Below, piece after piece: positions 1 through 6,212 of a stretch of DNA of 7,358 bases. Origin of the DNA: an uncultured Verrucomicrobiota bacterium (GTDB lineage: Bacteria; Verrucomicrobiota; Kiritimatiellia; RFP12; UBA1067). The position numbers and the translations under genes are program-made. The notes under the pieces are model-generated. The model was not told the DNA's origin and did no database searches. It saw only the letters and a program-made list of their open reading frames with translations. Location: assembly GCA_947305825.1 (NCBI GenBank), contig CAMZET010000065.1, positions 1 to 7,358 on the forward strand, read 5' to 3'. Within the stretch, counting starts at the first letter, position 1. Every line of letters starts with the position of its first letter.

Positions 1-35
1 GTCTCGTTTGTCGCGTTCGTCTCGTTTGTCCCGTC
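1..35. repeat. Short 9-bp tandem repeat (GTCNCGTTY) upstream of the four-helix-bundle gene
   Basis: The first 35 bases read as a 9-bp unit repeated almost four times: GTCTCGTTT, GTCGCGTTC, GTCTCGTTT, then GTCCCGTC. The 12-mer GTCTCGTTTGTC occurs exactly at 1-12 and 19-30. The tract ends about 8 bases before the Shine-Dalgarno sequence of the gene at 54 and runs off the left edge, so its full length and copy number are unknown. It might lie in the 5' untranslated region of that gene or be a protein- or RNA-binding array. From memory, similar GTC-rich short repeats occur before stand-alone four-helix-bundle genes in other genomes, but I cannot verify this here. Confidence 0.7.
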
Positions 36-42
36 AATCGCC

Positions 43-49
43 AAAGGAG
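43..49 (+). promoter_or_regulatory. Shine-Dalgarno sequence (AAAGGAG) of the four-helix-bundle gene
   Basis: AAAGGAG ends four bases before the ATG at 54, the only strong ribosome binding site near the beginning of that frame, and it fixes the start. The same AAAGGAGCG string precedes the FucP-family gene on the other strand. Confidence 0.75.
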
Positions 50-53
50 CGCT

Positions 54-746
54 ATGGCTGAAATCCCGAAGATTGTCTTGCCGCACGGCGGCTACCGCAA
101 ACTTATAGTCTACCGCAAGAGCGATGCCATTTACCAGGGAACAGTGGTGTTTTGCCGACGGTTTCTGCCTTCGCACGGCGACCGTACCGTAGACCAGATG
201 ACGCAGGCTGCTCGCAGCTGCAAGCAGAACATAGCCGAGGGAAGCGCCGCATCCGGCACCTCAAAGGAGACGGAAATCAAGCTCACCAACGTCGCTCGCG
301 CTTCTCTCGACGAACTTGTCGAGGACTATCACGACTGGCTCAAATCGCACGGCTTTTCCGAATGGCCTGCCGACGACGAGCGCCGGACCGCCGCCAGAAA
401 TTATGCGAAAGCCCATCCCGACTGGCAAGATTGGCAGAAGTTCTTCGAGACTCGTCCCGGCGACACACTCGCCAATCTGATGCTGACCATGTGCTGCCAG
501 ACGCGCTTCATGCTGGACAGGATGATTGCAACGCAGGAAGAAGATTTCAAGAAGCACGGAGGAGTCAGAGAGCGAATGCACGCGGCGCGGACGGCAGTGC
601 GCGCTGAAGGCTGGGACAAGAGCGTGTATTCGCATCTCGCCGGCGCGGCGAACGCTGCCGACCTTGCCGCGAGGGCCGCTGAAATCAGGTGCGCCGTCGA
701 CATGGCGGCTTCCGGCATAAGGAAACAAAAGGGATGGCTGCAATGA
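54..746 (+). CDS. Four-helix-bundle protein (S23/Avd-like) with C-terminal suffix region
   Basis: This is a 230-residue soluble protein with no signal peptide or membrane segment. Residues about 14-105 match the four-helix-bundle family that includes proteins encoded in 23S rRNA intervening sequences and the Avd accessory proteins of diversity-generating retroelements. The hallmark is the stretch at 49-94, with QAARSCKQNIAEGSA at 51-65 followed by a helix carrying SLDELVEDYHDWL. The rest (about 106-230), with HPDWQDWQKF at 121-130 and MLTMCCQTRFMLDRMI at 143-158, fits the family variant described as having a 'four helix bundle suffix' region, roughly doubling the usual length of about 120 residues. 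Known members form multimers, and Avd binds nucleic acid and reverse transcriptase; no enzymatic role is established for this variant. No reverse transcriptase, variable repeat or rRNA lies in the window. Its TGA overlaps the ATG of the deacylase gene. Family assignment is firm; function is unknown. Confidence 0.85.
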   Translation: MAEIPKIVLPHGGYRKLIVYRKSDAIYQGTVVFCRRFLPSHGDRTVDQMTQAARSCKQNIAEGSAASGTSKETEIKLTNVARASLDELVEDYHDWLKSHGFSEWPADDERRTAARNYAKAHPDWQDWQKFFETRPGDTLANLMLTMCCQTRFMLDRMIATQEEDFKKHGGVRERMHAARTAVRAEGWDKSVYSHLAGAANAADLAARAAEIRCAVDMAASGIRKQKGWLQ

Positions 747-1228
747 CCGAAGACTATCCGATGACAATGGCGCGGAGGGCGCTCGTGGCGGCGAAGGTGC
801 CGTTCGAGCTGCATTCGTACAAATACGTGCCGCGCGGCGGCACTGCCCAGGCCGCCGCCGAACTCGGCGTCGACCACCACGCCGTCGTCAAGACCATAAT
901 CCTCGAAGACGAGACGAAAAAGCCGTTCGTCTGCCTGATGCACGGCGACCGCGAAATCTCCACGAAAAACCTGGCGCGGGTGCGCGGCTGCAAAACCGTC
1001 GCCACCTGCGAACCAGACACCGCCGACCGCCATTCCGGCTACCATGTCGGCGGAACTTCACCGTTCGGAACGCGAAAACGCATGACCGTCTACGTGCAGA
1101 AAACGATATACGACCTCGACAAAATCTACATCAACGCCGGACACCGCGGCCTTTTCGCTATCATGTCGCCGCAAGACGTAGACAAAGCTCTTCCGGGGCT
1201 GACCGTTCCTGTGGACGTGGCGATTTAA
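743..1228 (+). CDS. ybaK: YbaK/EbsC-family Cys-tRNA(Pro)-type aminoacyl-tRNA deacylase
   Basis: Members of this family act in trans in the cytoplasm to hydrolyse mischarged tRNA, classically Cys-tRNA(Pro), protecting proline codons. From the ATG at 743 the protein has 161 residues, matching E. coli YbaK (159). Shared landmarks are VVKTII at 48-53, whose K50 aligns with the essential lysine (K46 of the Haemophilus protein), GYHVGGTSPFGTRKR at 99-113 (the GG-SP-G loop) and IYINAGHRGL at 128-137 (IYVSGGKRGL in E. coli). A start at 734 (MAAMTEDY) or 689 is possible in frame, but AAAAGGG at 727-733 is well spaced only for 743, and 743 forms an ATGA overlap with the upstream gene, implying translational coupling. 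Two positions of the second landmark differ from YbaK (Ser to N131, Asp to F138), so the exact tRNA substrate could differ. Family sure; specificity inferred. Confidence 0.88.
   Translation: MTEDYPMTMARRALVAAKVPFELHSYKYVPRGGTAQAAAELGVDHHAVVKTIILEDETKKPFVCLMHGDREISTKNLARVRGCKTVATCEPDTADRHSGYHVGGTSPFGTRKRMTVYVQKTIYDLDKIYINAGHRGLFAIMSPQDVDKALPGLTVPVDVAI
1225..1228. other. Convergent stop codons overlapping in one TTAA
   Basis: The deacylase gene ends with TAA at 1226-1228 on the plus strand and rsmE ends with TAA at 1225-1227 on the minus strand, so the two stops share three base pairs of the palindrome TTAA. There is no intergenic space for a terminator between the two operons; any termination signal must lie inside the opposing coding sequence. 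Confidence 0.9.
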
Positions 1229-1983
1229 TGCGGCGAGGGCGGCGTAAGCCCGGCAAAAGCGGCCGAAAGCACGGCCAGACCGTATATGGCGGCGGTTTCC
1301 GCCCGCAAGACGAGAGGCCCGAAGGAGACCGGCGTCGCGAATTCAAGCAGCGAGGCGAGTTCCTGCGGCGTAAAGTCCCCTTCCGGGCCTATGAATACCG
1401 AGACGCCACCATCCGGAATCAGGGAAGATTGCGCCGCCGCCGTGGCGGCGTCGAGAAGCATGGGCGGAGGCGGGGACATCAAGGCGCCGACGAAACAGCA
1501 AGTGCGGCGAGCGAGACCGACGGCTGCGGCGAACGTCGTCGGAGCCTCAAGCTCCGGCAGCCATACTGCGCTCGACTGCCTCGCCGCCTCTTCGACAATC
1601 TTCATCCAGCGCACCCGCTTCTCCTCGCGCTCGCCTGTCGCCACGCGCACTATTGTGCGTTCCGACAGCACGGGCACGATTCGCGCAGCGCCGAGTTCCG
1701 TCGCTTTCTGCAACGTCCAGTCCCACCGCTGCCCCTTTGTGACGCAGGCGAAAAGCGTGACGGAGACCGGCGGCCGCTGGCTGGTGCGCATCTCGCCGGC
1801 GGCGACGAGGGTTTTCGCGGCAGCCGAATAGCGAAATGACCGGACGTTTCCGCGCCCGTCGAAAAGTTCCACCTCCTCGCAGTCTTTAGGGCGCACTACC
1901 TTCAGGTGGCGCTCAGCTTCGACGGAAAGCGCCGGATTCGCTTCCGCCGCCAGGGCTTCGCTTCCGACCAGAATCCTGTGCAT
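1225..1983 (-). CDS. rsmE: 16S rRNA (uracil(1498)-N(3))-methyltransferase RsmE
   Basis: RsmE methylates N3 of U1498 in helix 44 of 16S rRNA using S-adenosylmethionine. The 252-residue product has the usual length and layout: an N-terminal PUA-like RNA-binding part (about 1-70, with HLKVVRPKD at 26-34 and LFDGRG at 40-45) and a SPOUT trefoil-knot domain. In the latter are KGQRWDWTLQKATELGAARI at 83-102, the helix around EEAARQSS at 131-138, FIGPEGDF at 197-204 and FGPLVLRAETA at 221-231, which form the cofactor pocket. The Arg common after the Gln-Ser of the middle motif is replaced, as in several other phyla. Its start lies only 3 bp beyond the stop of the FucP-family gene, and AAGGGG at 1992-1997 (minus-strand sense) inside that gene is its likely ribosome binding site, so translation is probably coupled. 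It ends tail to tail with the deacylase gene. Confidence 0.95.
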   Translation of the reverse strand: MHRILVGSEALAAEANPALSVEAERHLKVVRPKDCEEVELFDGRGNVRSFRYSAAAKTLVAAGEMRTSQRPPVSVTLFACVTKGQRWDWTLQKATELGAARIVPVLSERTIVRVATGEREEKRVRWMKIVEEAARQSSAVWLPELEAPTTFAAAVGLARRTCCFVGALMSPPPPMLLDAATAAAQSSLIPDGGVSVFIGPEGDFTPQELASLLEFATPVSFGPLVLRAETAAIYGLAVLSAAFAGLTPPSPH

Positions 1984-1986
1984 CGG

Positions 1987-3552
1987 CTATTCCCCTTCCT
2001 TCGGACAGACGCTCGCCGTCGCCTTTTCCGCGCCGCGACGGTTCGCCAGCGAATACGCCAGCACCACCGCAAAGCAGATGGCCGGCACCGCAAACGATGC
2101 GCGCACGCTAGCGCTGGAAAGCCGCAAATTCGCGTCCCATGTCGCGTCCGCTCCAGGCACAAGAGACAGAAACGCCCCGCTTTCGCTGCCGATTATCCCG
2201 GCCATCCACGGCGTCACAATCGCCCCGCCCAGAATCGCCATAATCAGCCCCGCCGCTCCAAGCTTCACCGCGCGCTCGTCAAGCCCGCCAAGCGCTATCC
2301 CGTATATCGTCGGAAACATGAGCGACATGAATCCGGACATCGCAACCAGGCACAGCACGTTCGCGGAAAACGGCATCGTCCCTGCTGTAAACAACACTTT
2401 GGACGGCAGGTAGACCACGCCCGCGCACGACAGAATCGCGCCGGCGGCAAAGACGGACATCATCGACGCAGGCTCGAACCTCTTCATCAAACCGGTAGCC
2501 ATCCAGCGGCACGCGACGAACAGGACTATCGCCACAAGATAGTAGCCGGCAGCCGTCGCCTTGTCCACTCCAAGTTCCTTCTGTATGTAGGCGTTCATCC
2601 ACGTCCAGGCGGCAATTTGCACGCCGACGTAAAAGAATTGCGCAACTACGCCCCAGCAGTAGCGCGGCGTCTTCAAGAGCGTCGCCAGCATCGAACGATA
2701 CTGCCTCGTAGCGACGATGTATGCGACAGGGCCTAGCATGCCGCAGACAATCCAAAGCACCTTGTCCATCTGCGGAAACACGAAATACAAGACGGCAAGC
2801 GGGGCGAGCGAGAAGAAAGCTGCGGCTAGGATGCGACGCAGCCGTGCGACGGCGTTGCCGGTCGTGCCACACCCCTCCGCTTCAGGACTGCGCCGCAGCA
2901 GGAAGAAAATCCAGATTGCCGCCGCTATCGCGCACAGCCCGACATACGGCACGCACACCCAGAACAATTCGCGGTCGACTATCGCCCGCAGCGCCTCCGG
3001 CGCCATCGCCGAACGCGCTTCCGCCGTGCTCGGGTCCAGATTGGCGAGTATCAGTTCCTTCGCGAGAAGTATGCCCAGCACCGAACCGACCGGATTGAAC
3101 ATCTGCGCAAAGTTCAGCCTCCGCACCGCCGTCGCCCCGTCCCCCAGCGACAGAACGTATGGGTTGCAACTCGTCTCCAGCAGCGAACAGCCGCTCGCGA
3201 CAACGAATATCGCAATGAAATACAGGTCGAAACTTTGCATCACGCAGGCCGGAATATACATCAGCGCACCGATTATGTATATGCCAAGCCCGGCCAGAAC
3301 CCCTTTGCGGTACGAATATTCTTCAACCAATATGGAGGCAAATATGGCCAGAACCGCATACGCGCCATAGAAAGCGACCTGGACCAGTCCCGCGCGGCTC
3401 TGGTCCATCGTGAATATCTTCTGGAACGCCGGCACCAGATTGTCCGTCATGTTGTTTAGGACGCCCCAGAGCGCGAAACAGGCGACCAGCATCGCGAAAA
3501 TGCCCGTCGCCTGCCTTGGCACGATTGGGATTGCATCGGTCTTTGCTGCCAT
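1987..3552 (-). CDS. FucP-family sugar:H+ symporter (MFS), fucP-like
   Basis: This is an inner-membrane major facilitator of 521 residues, closely patterned on E. coli L-fucose:H+ symporter FucP (438 residues). Matching blocks are FALWGVLNNMTDNLVPAFQ at 26-44, with D37 at the place of FucP D46; SGCSLLETSCNP at 120-131, with E126 at the place of E135; LNFAQMFNPVG at 146-156, with N153 for N162; and WGVVAQFFYVGVQIAAW at 300-316, which begins the second half. D46 and E135 carry proton coupling in FucP, so active symport is expected. L-fucose is the default guess, but related proteins take glucose, galactose or amino sugars, so no specific symbol is given. It is longer than FucP: two extra hydrophobic stretches lie between the halves (about 241-259 and 265-281) and a loop of about 20 residues precedes the last helix. 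AAAGGAG six bases before the ATG supports the start. It sits 54 bp after the exported hydrolase-like gene. Confidence 0.88.
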   Translation of the reverse strand: MAAKTDAIPIVPRQATGIFAMLVACFALWGVLNNMTDNLVPAFQKIFTMDQSRAGLVQVAFYGAYAVLAIFASILVEEYSYRKGVLAGLGIYIIGALMYIPACVMQSFDLYFIAIFVVASGCSLLETSCNPYVLSLGDGATAVRRLNFAQMFNPVGSVLGILLAKELILANLDPSTAEARSAMAPEALRAIVDRELFWVCVPYVGLCAIAAAIWIFFLLRRSPEAEGCGTTGNAVARLRRILAAAFFSLAPLAVLYFVFPQMDKVLWIVCGMLGPVAYIVATRQYRSMLATLLKTPRYCWGVVAQFFYVGVQIAAWTWMNAYIQKELGVDKATAAGYYLVAIVLFVACRWMATGLMKRFEPASMMSVFAAGAILSCAGVVYLPSKVLFTAGTMPFSANVLCLVAMSGFMSLMFPTIYGIALGGLDERAVKLGAAGLIMAILGGAIVTPWMAGIIGSESGAFLSLVPGADATWDANLRLSSASVRASFAVPAICFAVVLAYSLANRRGAEKATASVCPKEGE

Positions 3553-3558
3553 GTTTCG

Positions 3559-3565
3559 CTCCTTT
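3559..3565 (-). promoter_or_regulatory. Shine-Dalgarno sequence (AAAGGAG) of the FucP-family gene
   Basis: On the minus strand AAAGGAG is followed by six bases and then the ATG at 3552. It is the strongest ribosome binding site in the minus-strand run and suggests efficient independent initiation of the transporter despite the short 54-bp gap. Confidence 0.7.
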
Positions 3566-3606
3566 ATGCGGATGTGTTTGTTTTTTCGCCTTGCGCCGCC
3601 GCCATG

Positions 3607-5232
3607 CTACCAGATGCCGAGGCGCAAATACGGCAGGATTTGCTTTTCCAGGGTAGTATCCAAATCGAACAGGGCCGCGCCGGCGAGCCCGTAGCGCCTG
3701 GCCATGCGCAACTGCGCTATCACCTTCGCTGCATCGAGCCTCGACTCGTTCGCCGTCACGCCAATCCCCGCAATTGTGCGACGCGCTCGCGAACGGCTCG
3801 ACGAATGCTGCAGCACGAACGTCTCGAATTTCGCCATGTCTTCCGTATAATCCATCGGCACGGCGTAGTCGACTATGCCCGCATCGAGCCACGACTCCCA
3901 GTCCTGCCCGACGGAAGCAACGCACGCGGGATATTTGCCGAGGACCGCCGCCGTCAGCCATACCGGACGGCGCACGCGCTCCCTGGCGCGAGCGACGAAG
4001 CGCGTGATGTCCGCCGCCGCATCCGGACGCTTTGCCGCCCGTTCGTACCAGCGCACGAAATCGAGATGTATGCCGTTGACCGCGTATTTTGAGGTTATTT
4101 CGCCGATGGCGGAGAGAATGTAGTCGCAGACTTGCGGATTGGACGGGTCGAGATATTCCGTCTTGGAGCCGTCGCGCGCGGTGAGCAGCCATCCCTTTCG
4201 GCGCAAGGCCTCGATGCGGTCCGGCGTGGCCCTGGTCGCCGTAAAGCACAGCATCCAGGCGTGGACGCGAATGCCGGCGTCGCGCGCGGCGGCCAGGCAC
4301 GCTTTTAGCTGGTCTCCCTCTTCGGCATAGATGCGCGAACGCGGAAGAACGTCCGACGGATAGTGAGCGAAGGCGGCGCCGGCCACGTTGACGAAGAGGT
4401 CAGTGACATGCGACTCGCGCAAAAGCCGCATCGTGCGCGGCCAGTCGCCGGGATACAGTCCGCAGCCGCTGTGGTCCCAGACCGCATGTATCTCGCCCTT
4501 GCGCGGCGACTGCGCCAGAGCGAGTTCGCGCAGCGCGGCGGATGCCGCCGCCGCCTTCTTCGCCGCCTCGCCGGCATTCCAGAGATGCGGCGCGACCGAA
4601 CCGACGAACGCCGCGAGAAGCCGCGCTTTCAGCGCCTCGTCGCCGTCCGCCAGAAGCACATGCGTCATCCAATAGCCTCCCGCCGTGGCGAGCCATGCGG
4701 CATCTCCCGTCGGCCGCCCTTGACGGTCCGCCCATGTCGCTATGACGCGCCCCCGCCCTTTGATTGGCTCGGCGCGCTGCAGCACCGTCGACGTCTGCAA
4801 TATCCTCGGCGGAAGACCGCTTGGATACTTCGCCGAAAAATCCATCCGGCTCCACTTTCCGGGACGGTCGGCTTTGGCGTATCCGAGAACGCGCACGTCC
4901 ATCAATGACGCCAGCGCGGGCGATGAAGAATAGAACACCACCAGTTTGCCGCCGCGACCGCGATACTTGCGCAGAACTTTCATCTCGTCCGCACCAGGAG
5001 AATCGAAACCGACGAGAAACGCTATCTTGGCATCCTCGAGTTCCACCGCAAGCGCTGCCTTCGACGCCGTCTCCGCCGCTATTCCCTGCAAGCGCAGCCA
5101 GCGCGACACATGATTCGCCAACGACGTGTAGTAGCCAGGTTCCGCCGCCACGACCGCCACTTCCGATGCGCTTGCCATCCCTGCCGCAAGCGCCGACGCC
5201 ACCGCTATTATGATTGCCGTTATCTTGTTCAT
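3607..5232 (-). CDS. Exported family-10 glycosylhydrolase-like (GHL10/DUF187) protein
   Basis: This 541-residue protein opens with a signal peptide: MNK, a hydrophobic core at about 4-19 and a probable cleavage after ASA at 20-22 (no lipobox Cys). Residues about 24-218 form an alpha/beta region with alternating strands such as EVAVVAA, KIAFLVGF and KLVVFYSS, resembling the class I glutamine-amidotransferase-like folds attached to some glycosidases; this is inference. An Ala-rich helical linker (about 219-241) leads to a GHL10-type TIM barrel (246-538), recognisable by EIHAVWDHSGCGLYPGDW at 247-264, FVNVAGAAFAHYPSD at 280-294, IRVHAWMLCF at 321-330, GIHLDFVRWYE at 387-397 and VPMDYTED at 458-465. 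The family includes E. coli DigH (YddW), which cuts denuded peptidoglycan glycan strands, and B. subtilis YngK. D391 and D461 are candidate active-site acids. Periplasmic or extracellular glycan hydrolysis is likely and the substrate unknown. The ribosome binding site is weak. The next gene is a sugar symporter. Confidence 0.85.
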   Translation of the reverse strand: MNKITAIIIAVASALAAGMASASEVAVVAAEPGYYTSLANHVSRWLRLQGIAAETASKAALAVELEDAKIAFLVGFDSPGADEMKVLRKYRGRGGKLVVFYSSSPALASLMDVRVLGYAKADRPGKWSRMDFSAKYPSGLPPRILQTSTVLQRAEPIKGRGRVIATWADRQGRPTGDAAWLATAGGYWMTHVLLADGDEALKARLLAAFVGSVAPHLWNAGEAAKKAAAASAALRELALAQSPRKGEIHAVWDHSGCGLYPGDWPRTMRLLRESHVTDLFVNVAGAAFAHYPSDVLPRSRIYAEEGDQLKACLAAARDAGIRVHAWMLCFTATRATPDRIEALRRKGWLLTARDGSKTEYLDPSNPQVCDYILSAIGEITSKYAVNGIHLDFVRWYERAAKRPDAAADITRFVARARERVRRPVWLTAAVLGKYPACVASVGQDWESWLDAGIVDYAVPMDYTEDMAKFETFVLQHSSSRSRARRTIAGIGVTANESRLDAAKVIAQLRMARRYGLAGAALFDLDTTLEKQILPYLRLGIW

Positions 5233-5277
5233 CTTTCGCCCGTCAATCTTTCCCCGCCGCTCCGCAGCGCATCCAAC

Positions 5278-6189
5278 TCATTTCACGCTAACCCCTTCAT
5301 CTATCGTCAGCCGGAACGGGATTTCGGTGCCTAGCGGCTGAAGCATCCTGAACACTCTCTGCGACGGCATCACGACTTCTCCCGGAACGCGCCCGGCATG
5401 GAGCAGCCCGGTGAGAAAGCGCTCCGGCATCCCCTCCCAGAGCCCGCGCAACCCAGTCTCTGGGTTCACGCAAGTCCGCATGTGAATCACTGGCGCGTGC
5501 GTCTCGCAGTCCTCCGCCTTCAAATCGTACGGATAGCGCGGACGAGCCTCCTTCGTCATCTCTGCGCGTTCGGCGCGGAAATCCACTACGATTTTCCAGC
5601 CCGTATCCATCGGCAAATCTTTCACCTTGCCCAAGATTGCCTTCGGAATAGTCACGCGCTCGACGTGTGGCCGTGCTTGCGGTATCGGCAACGCCTCGTC
5701 GCGCCATGTGCCGTCCGCCGCTTCTACACGCGCAAACATCGCCTGCGACGTGGCATACTTCATCGTCAGCATCCTGTCGCCCTCTATGCGCATCATGACG
5801 CCATATATCTCCCAGAGCATCTTCGCGACAAGAGTGCGCTCGGCCTCGTTGAGATTTCGCGGAACGTATCCGGGGTCGTAGCGGAAAAATTGCGTCGCTT
5901 CTTTGTCTTTCTTCAAGTAGATTGCCTCGAAATGCGGCATTTCAGCCGGCGACGTGTAGAACCCGAAGTTGGCGTCGTAGCGTGTGCGCACGAAATCGTG
6001 GAACGTCTGCCATCCTTCAATCAGCATAAGGTGCCGCTGGACCGCGGGATGCAAATCGCCCATGACTGTGCAAAAATACGGGAAAGCGACGCCTCGCGGC
6101 TTGATGACCCAGTTGTATGGCGCCACCTCTTTCCAAAGCGCGAGCGAGTCCAGCTTCGCCGCAATCGTCTCTAGCGTCTCTCCTGCCAT
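5278..6189 (-). CDS. Uncharacterised protein resembling DUF7309-DUF6930 two-domain proteins
   Basis: This is a 303-residue soluble protein without signal peptide or membrane helix. No function can be assigned. Its pattern resembles uncharacterised proteins that pair a DUF7309-like N-terminal domain with a DUF6930-like C-terminal domain. The N-terminal part has a tryptophan-rich opening (WKEVAPYNWVIK at 19-30), YFCTVMGDLHPAV at 38-50 in the place of the usual 'CSVMG' strand, and FFRYDPGYVPRNLNEAERTL at 101-120, the family's 'PGY-P-LNEAE' turn and helix. The C-terminal part ends with FLTGLLHAGRVPGEVVMPSQ at 258-277, like the 'G-RP-I-V-D' segment of DUF6930, and a short beta tail. These matches are from memory of family patterns, not a search. 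GGGAGG lies three bases before the ATG at 6189, unusually close but the only candidate. The gene follows the acyltransferase gene by 23 bp and precedes the exported hydrolase-like gene by 45 bp; neither neighbour explains it. Confidence 0.75.
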   Translation of the reverse strand: MAGETLETIAAKLDSLALWKEVAPYNWVIKPRGVAFPYFCTVMGDLHPAVQRHLMLIEGWQTFHDFVRTRYDANFGFYTSPAEMPHFEAIYLKKDKEATQFFRYDPGYVPRNLNEAERTLVAKMLWEIYGVMMRIEGDRMLTMKYATSQAMFARVEAADGTWRDEALPIPQARPHVERVTIPKAILGKVKDLPMDTGWKIVVDFRAERAEMTKEARPRYPYDLKAEDCETHAPVIHMRTCVNPETGLRGLWEGMPERFLTGLLHAGRVPGEVVMPSQRVFRMLQPLGTEIPFRLTIDEGVSVK

Positions 6190-6212
6190 GTTCCTCCCGC
6201 AGAGCGCCCCGG

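Noticed and set aside
1..35. CRISPR array
   Set aside because: The unit is only 9 bp and contiguous, with no spacers; it is a plain short tandem repeat.
152..607. Plus-strand 151-codon open frame within the four-helix-bundle gene
   Set aside because: Arg/Ala-rich translation with no family pattern, wholly inside a well-supported gene in another frame; typical of GC-rich DNA.
54..746. Accessory protein of a diversity-generating retroelement
   Set aside because: No reverse transcriptase, template repeat or variable repeat in the window, and the suffix region is unlike Avd proteins, which are about half this length.
401..1045. Minus-strand 214-codon open frame opposite the first two genes
   Set aside because: Antisense to two recognisable proteins, no ribosome binding site or family motif seen; shadow of GC-rich codons.
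1228..1839. Plus-strand open frames antisense to rsmE (1228-1839 and 1286-1831)
   Set aside because: Low-complexity Arg or Ser/Thr-rich products opposite a clear RsmE; no independent support.
1906..2736. Plus-strand 276-codon open frame antisense to the FucP-family gene
   Set aside because: His/Arg/Gln-rich shadow opposite a conserved membrane transporter, without motif or ribosome binding site.
3553..3606. Promoter or terminator in the gap between the exported hydrolase-like gene and the FucP-family gene
   Set aside because: Only 54 bp; beyond the ribosome binding site I find no convincing -35/-10 pair or hairpin followed by a T run.
3323..4300. Minus-strand 325-codon open frame bridging the FucP-family and GHL10 genes
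   Set aside because: Same strand but other frame; the translation is Arg/Gly/His-rich and patternless, and it would replace two well-supported genes.
5233..5277. Terminator between the DUF6930-like gene and the GHL10 gene
   Set aside because: The 45-bp gap holds a small GC-rich inverted segment but no T tract after it on the minus strand.
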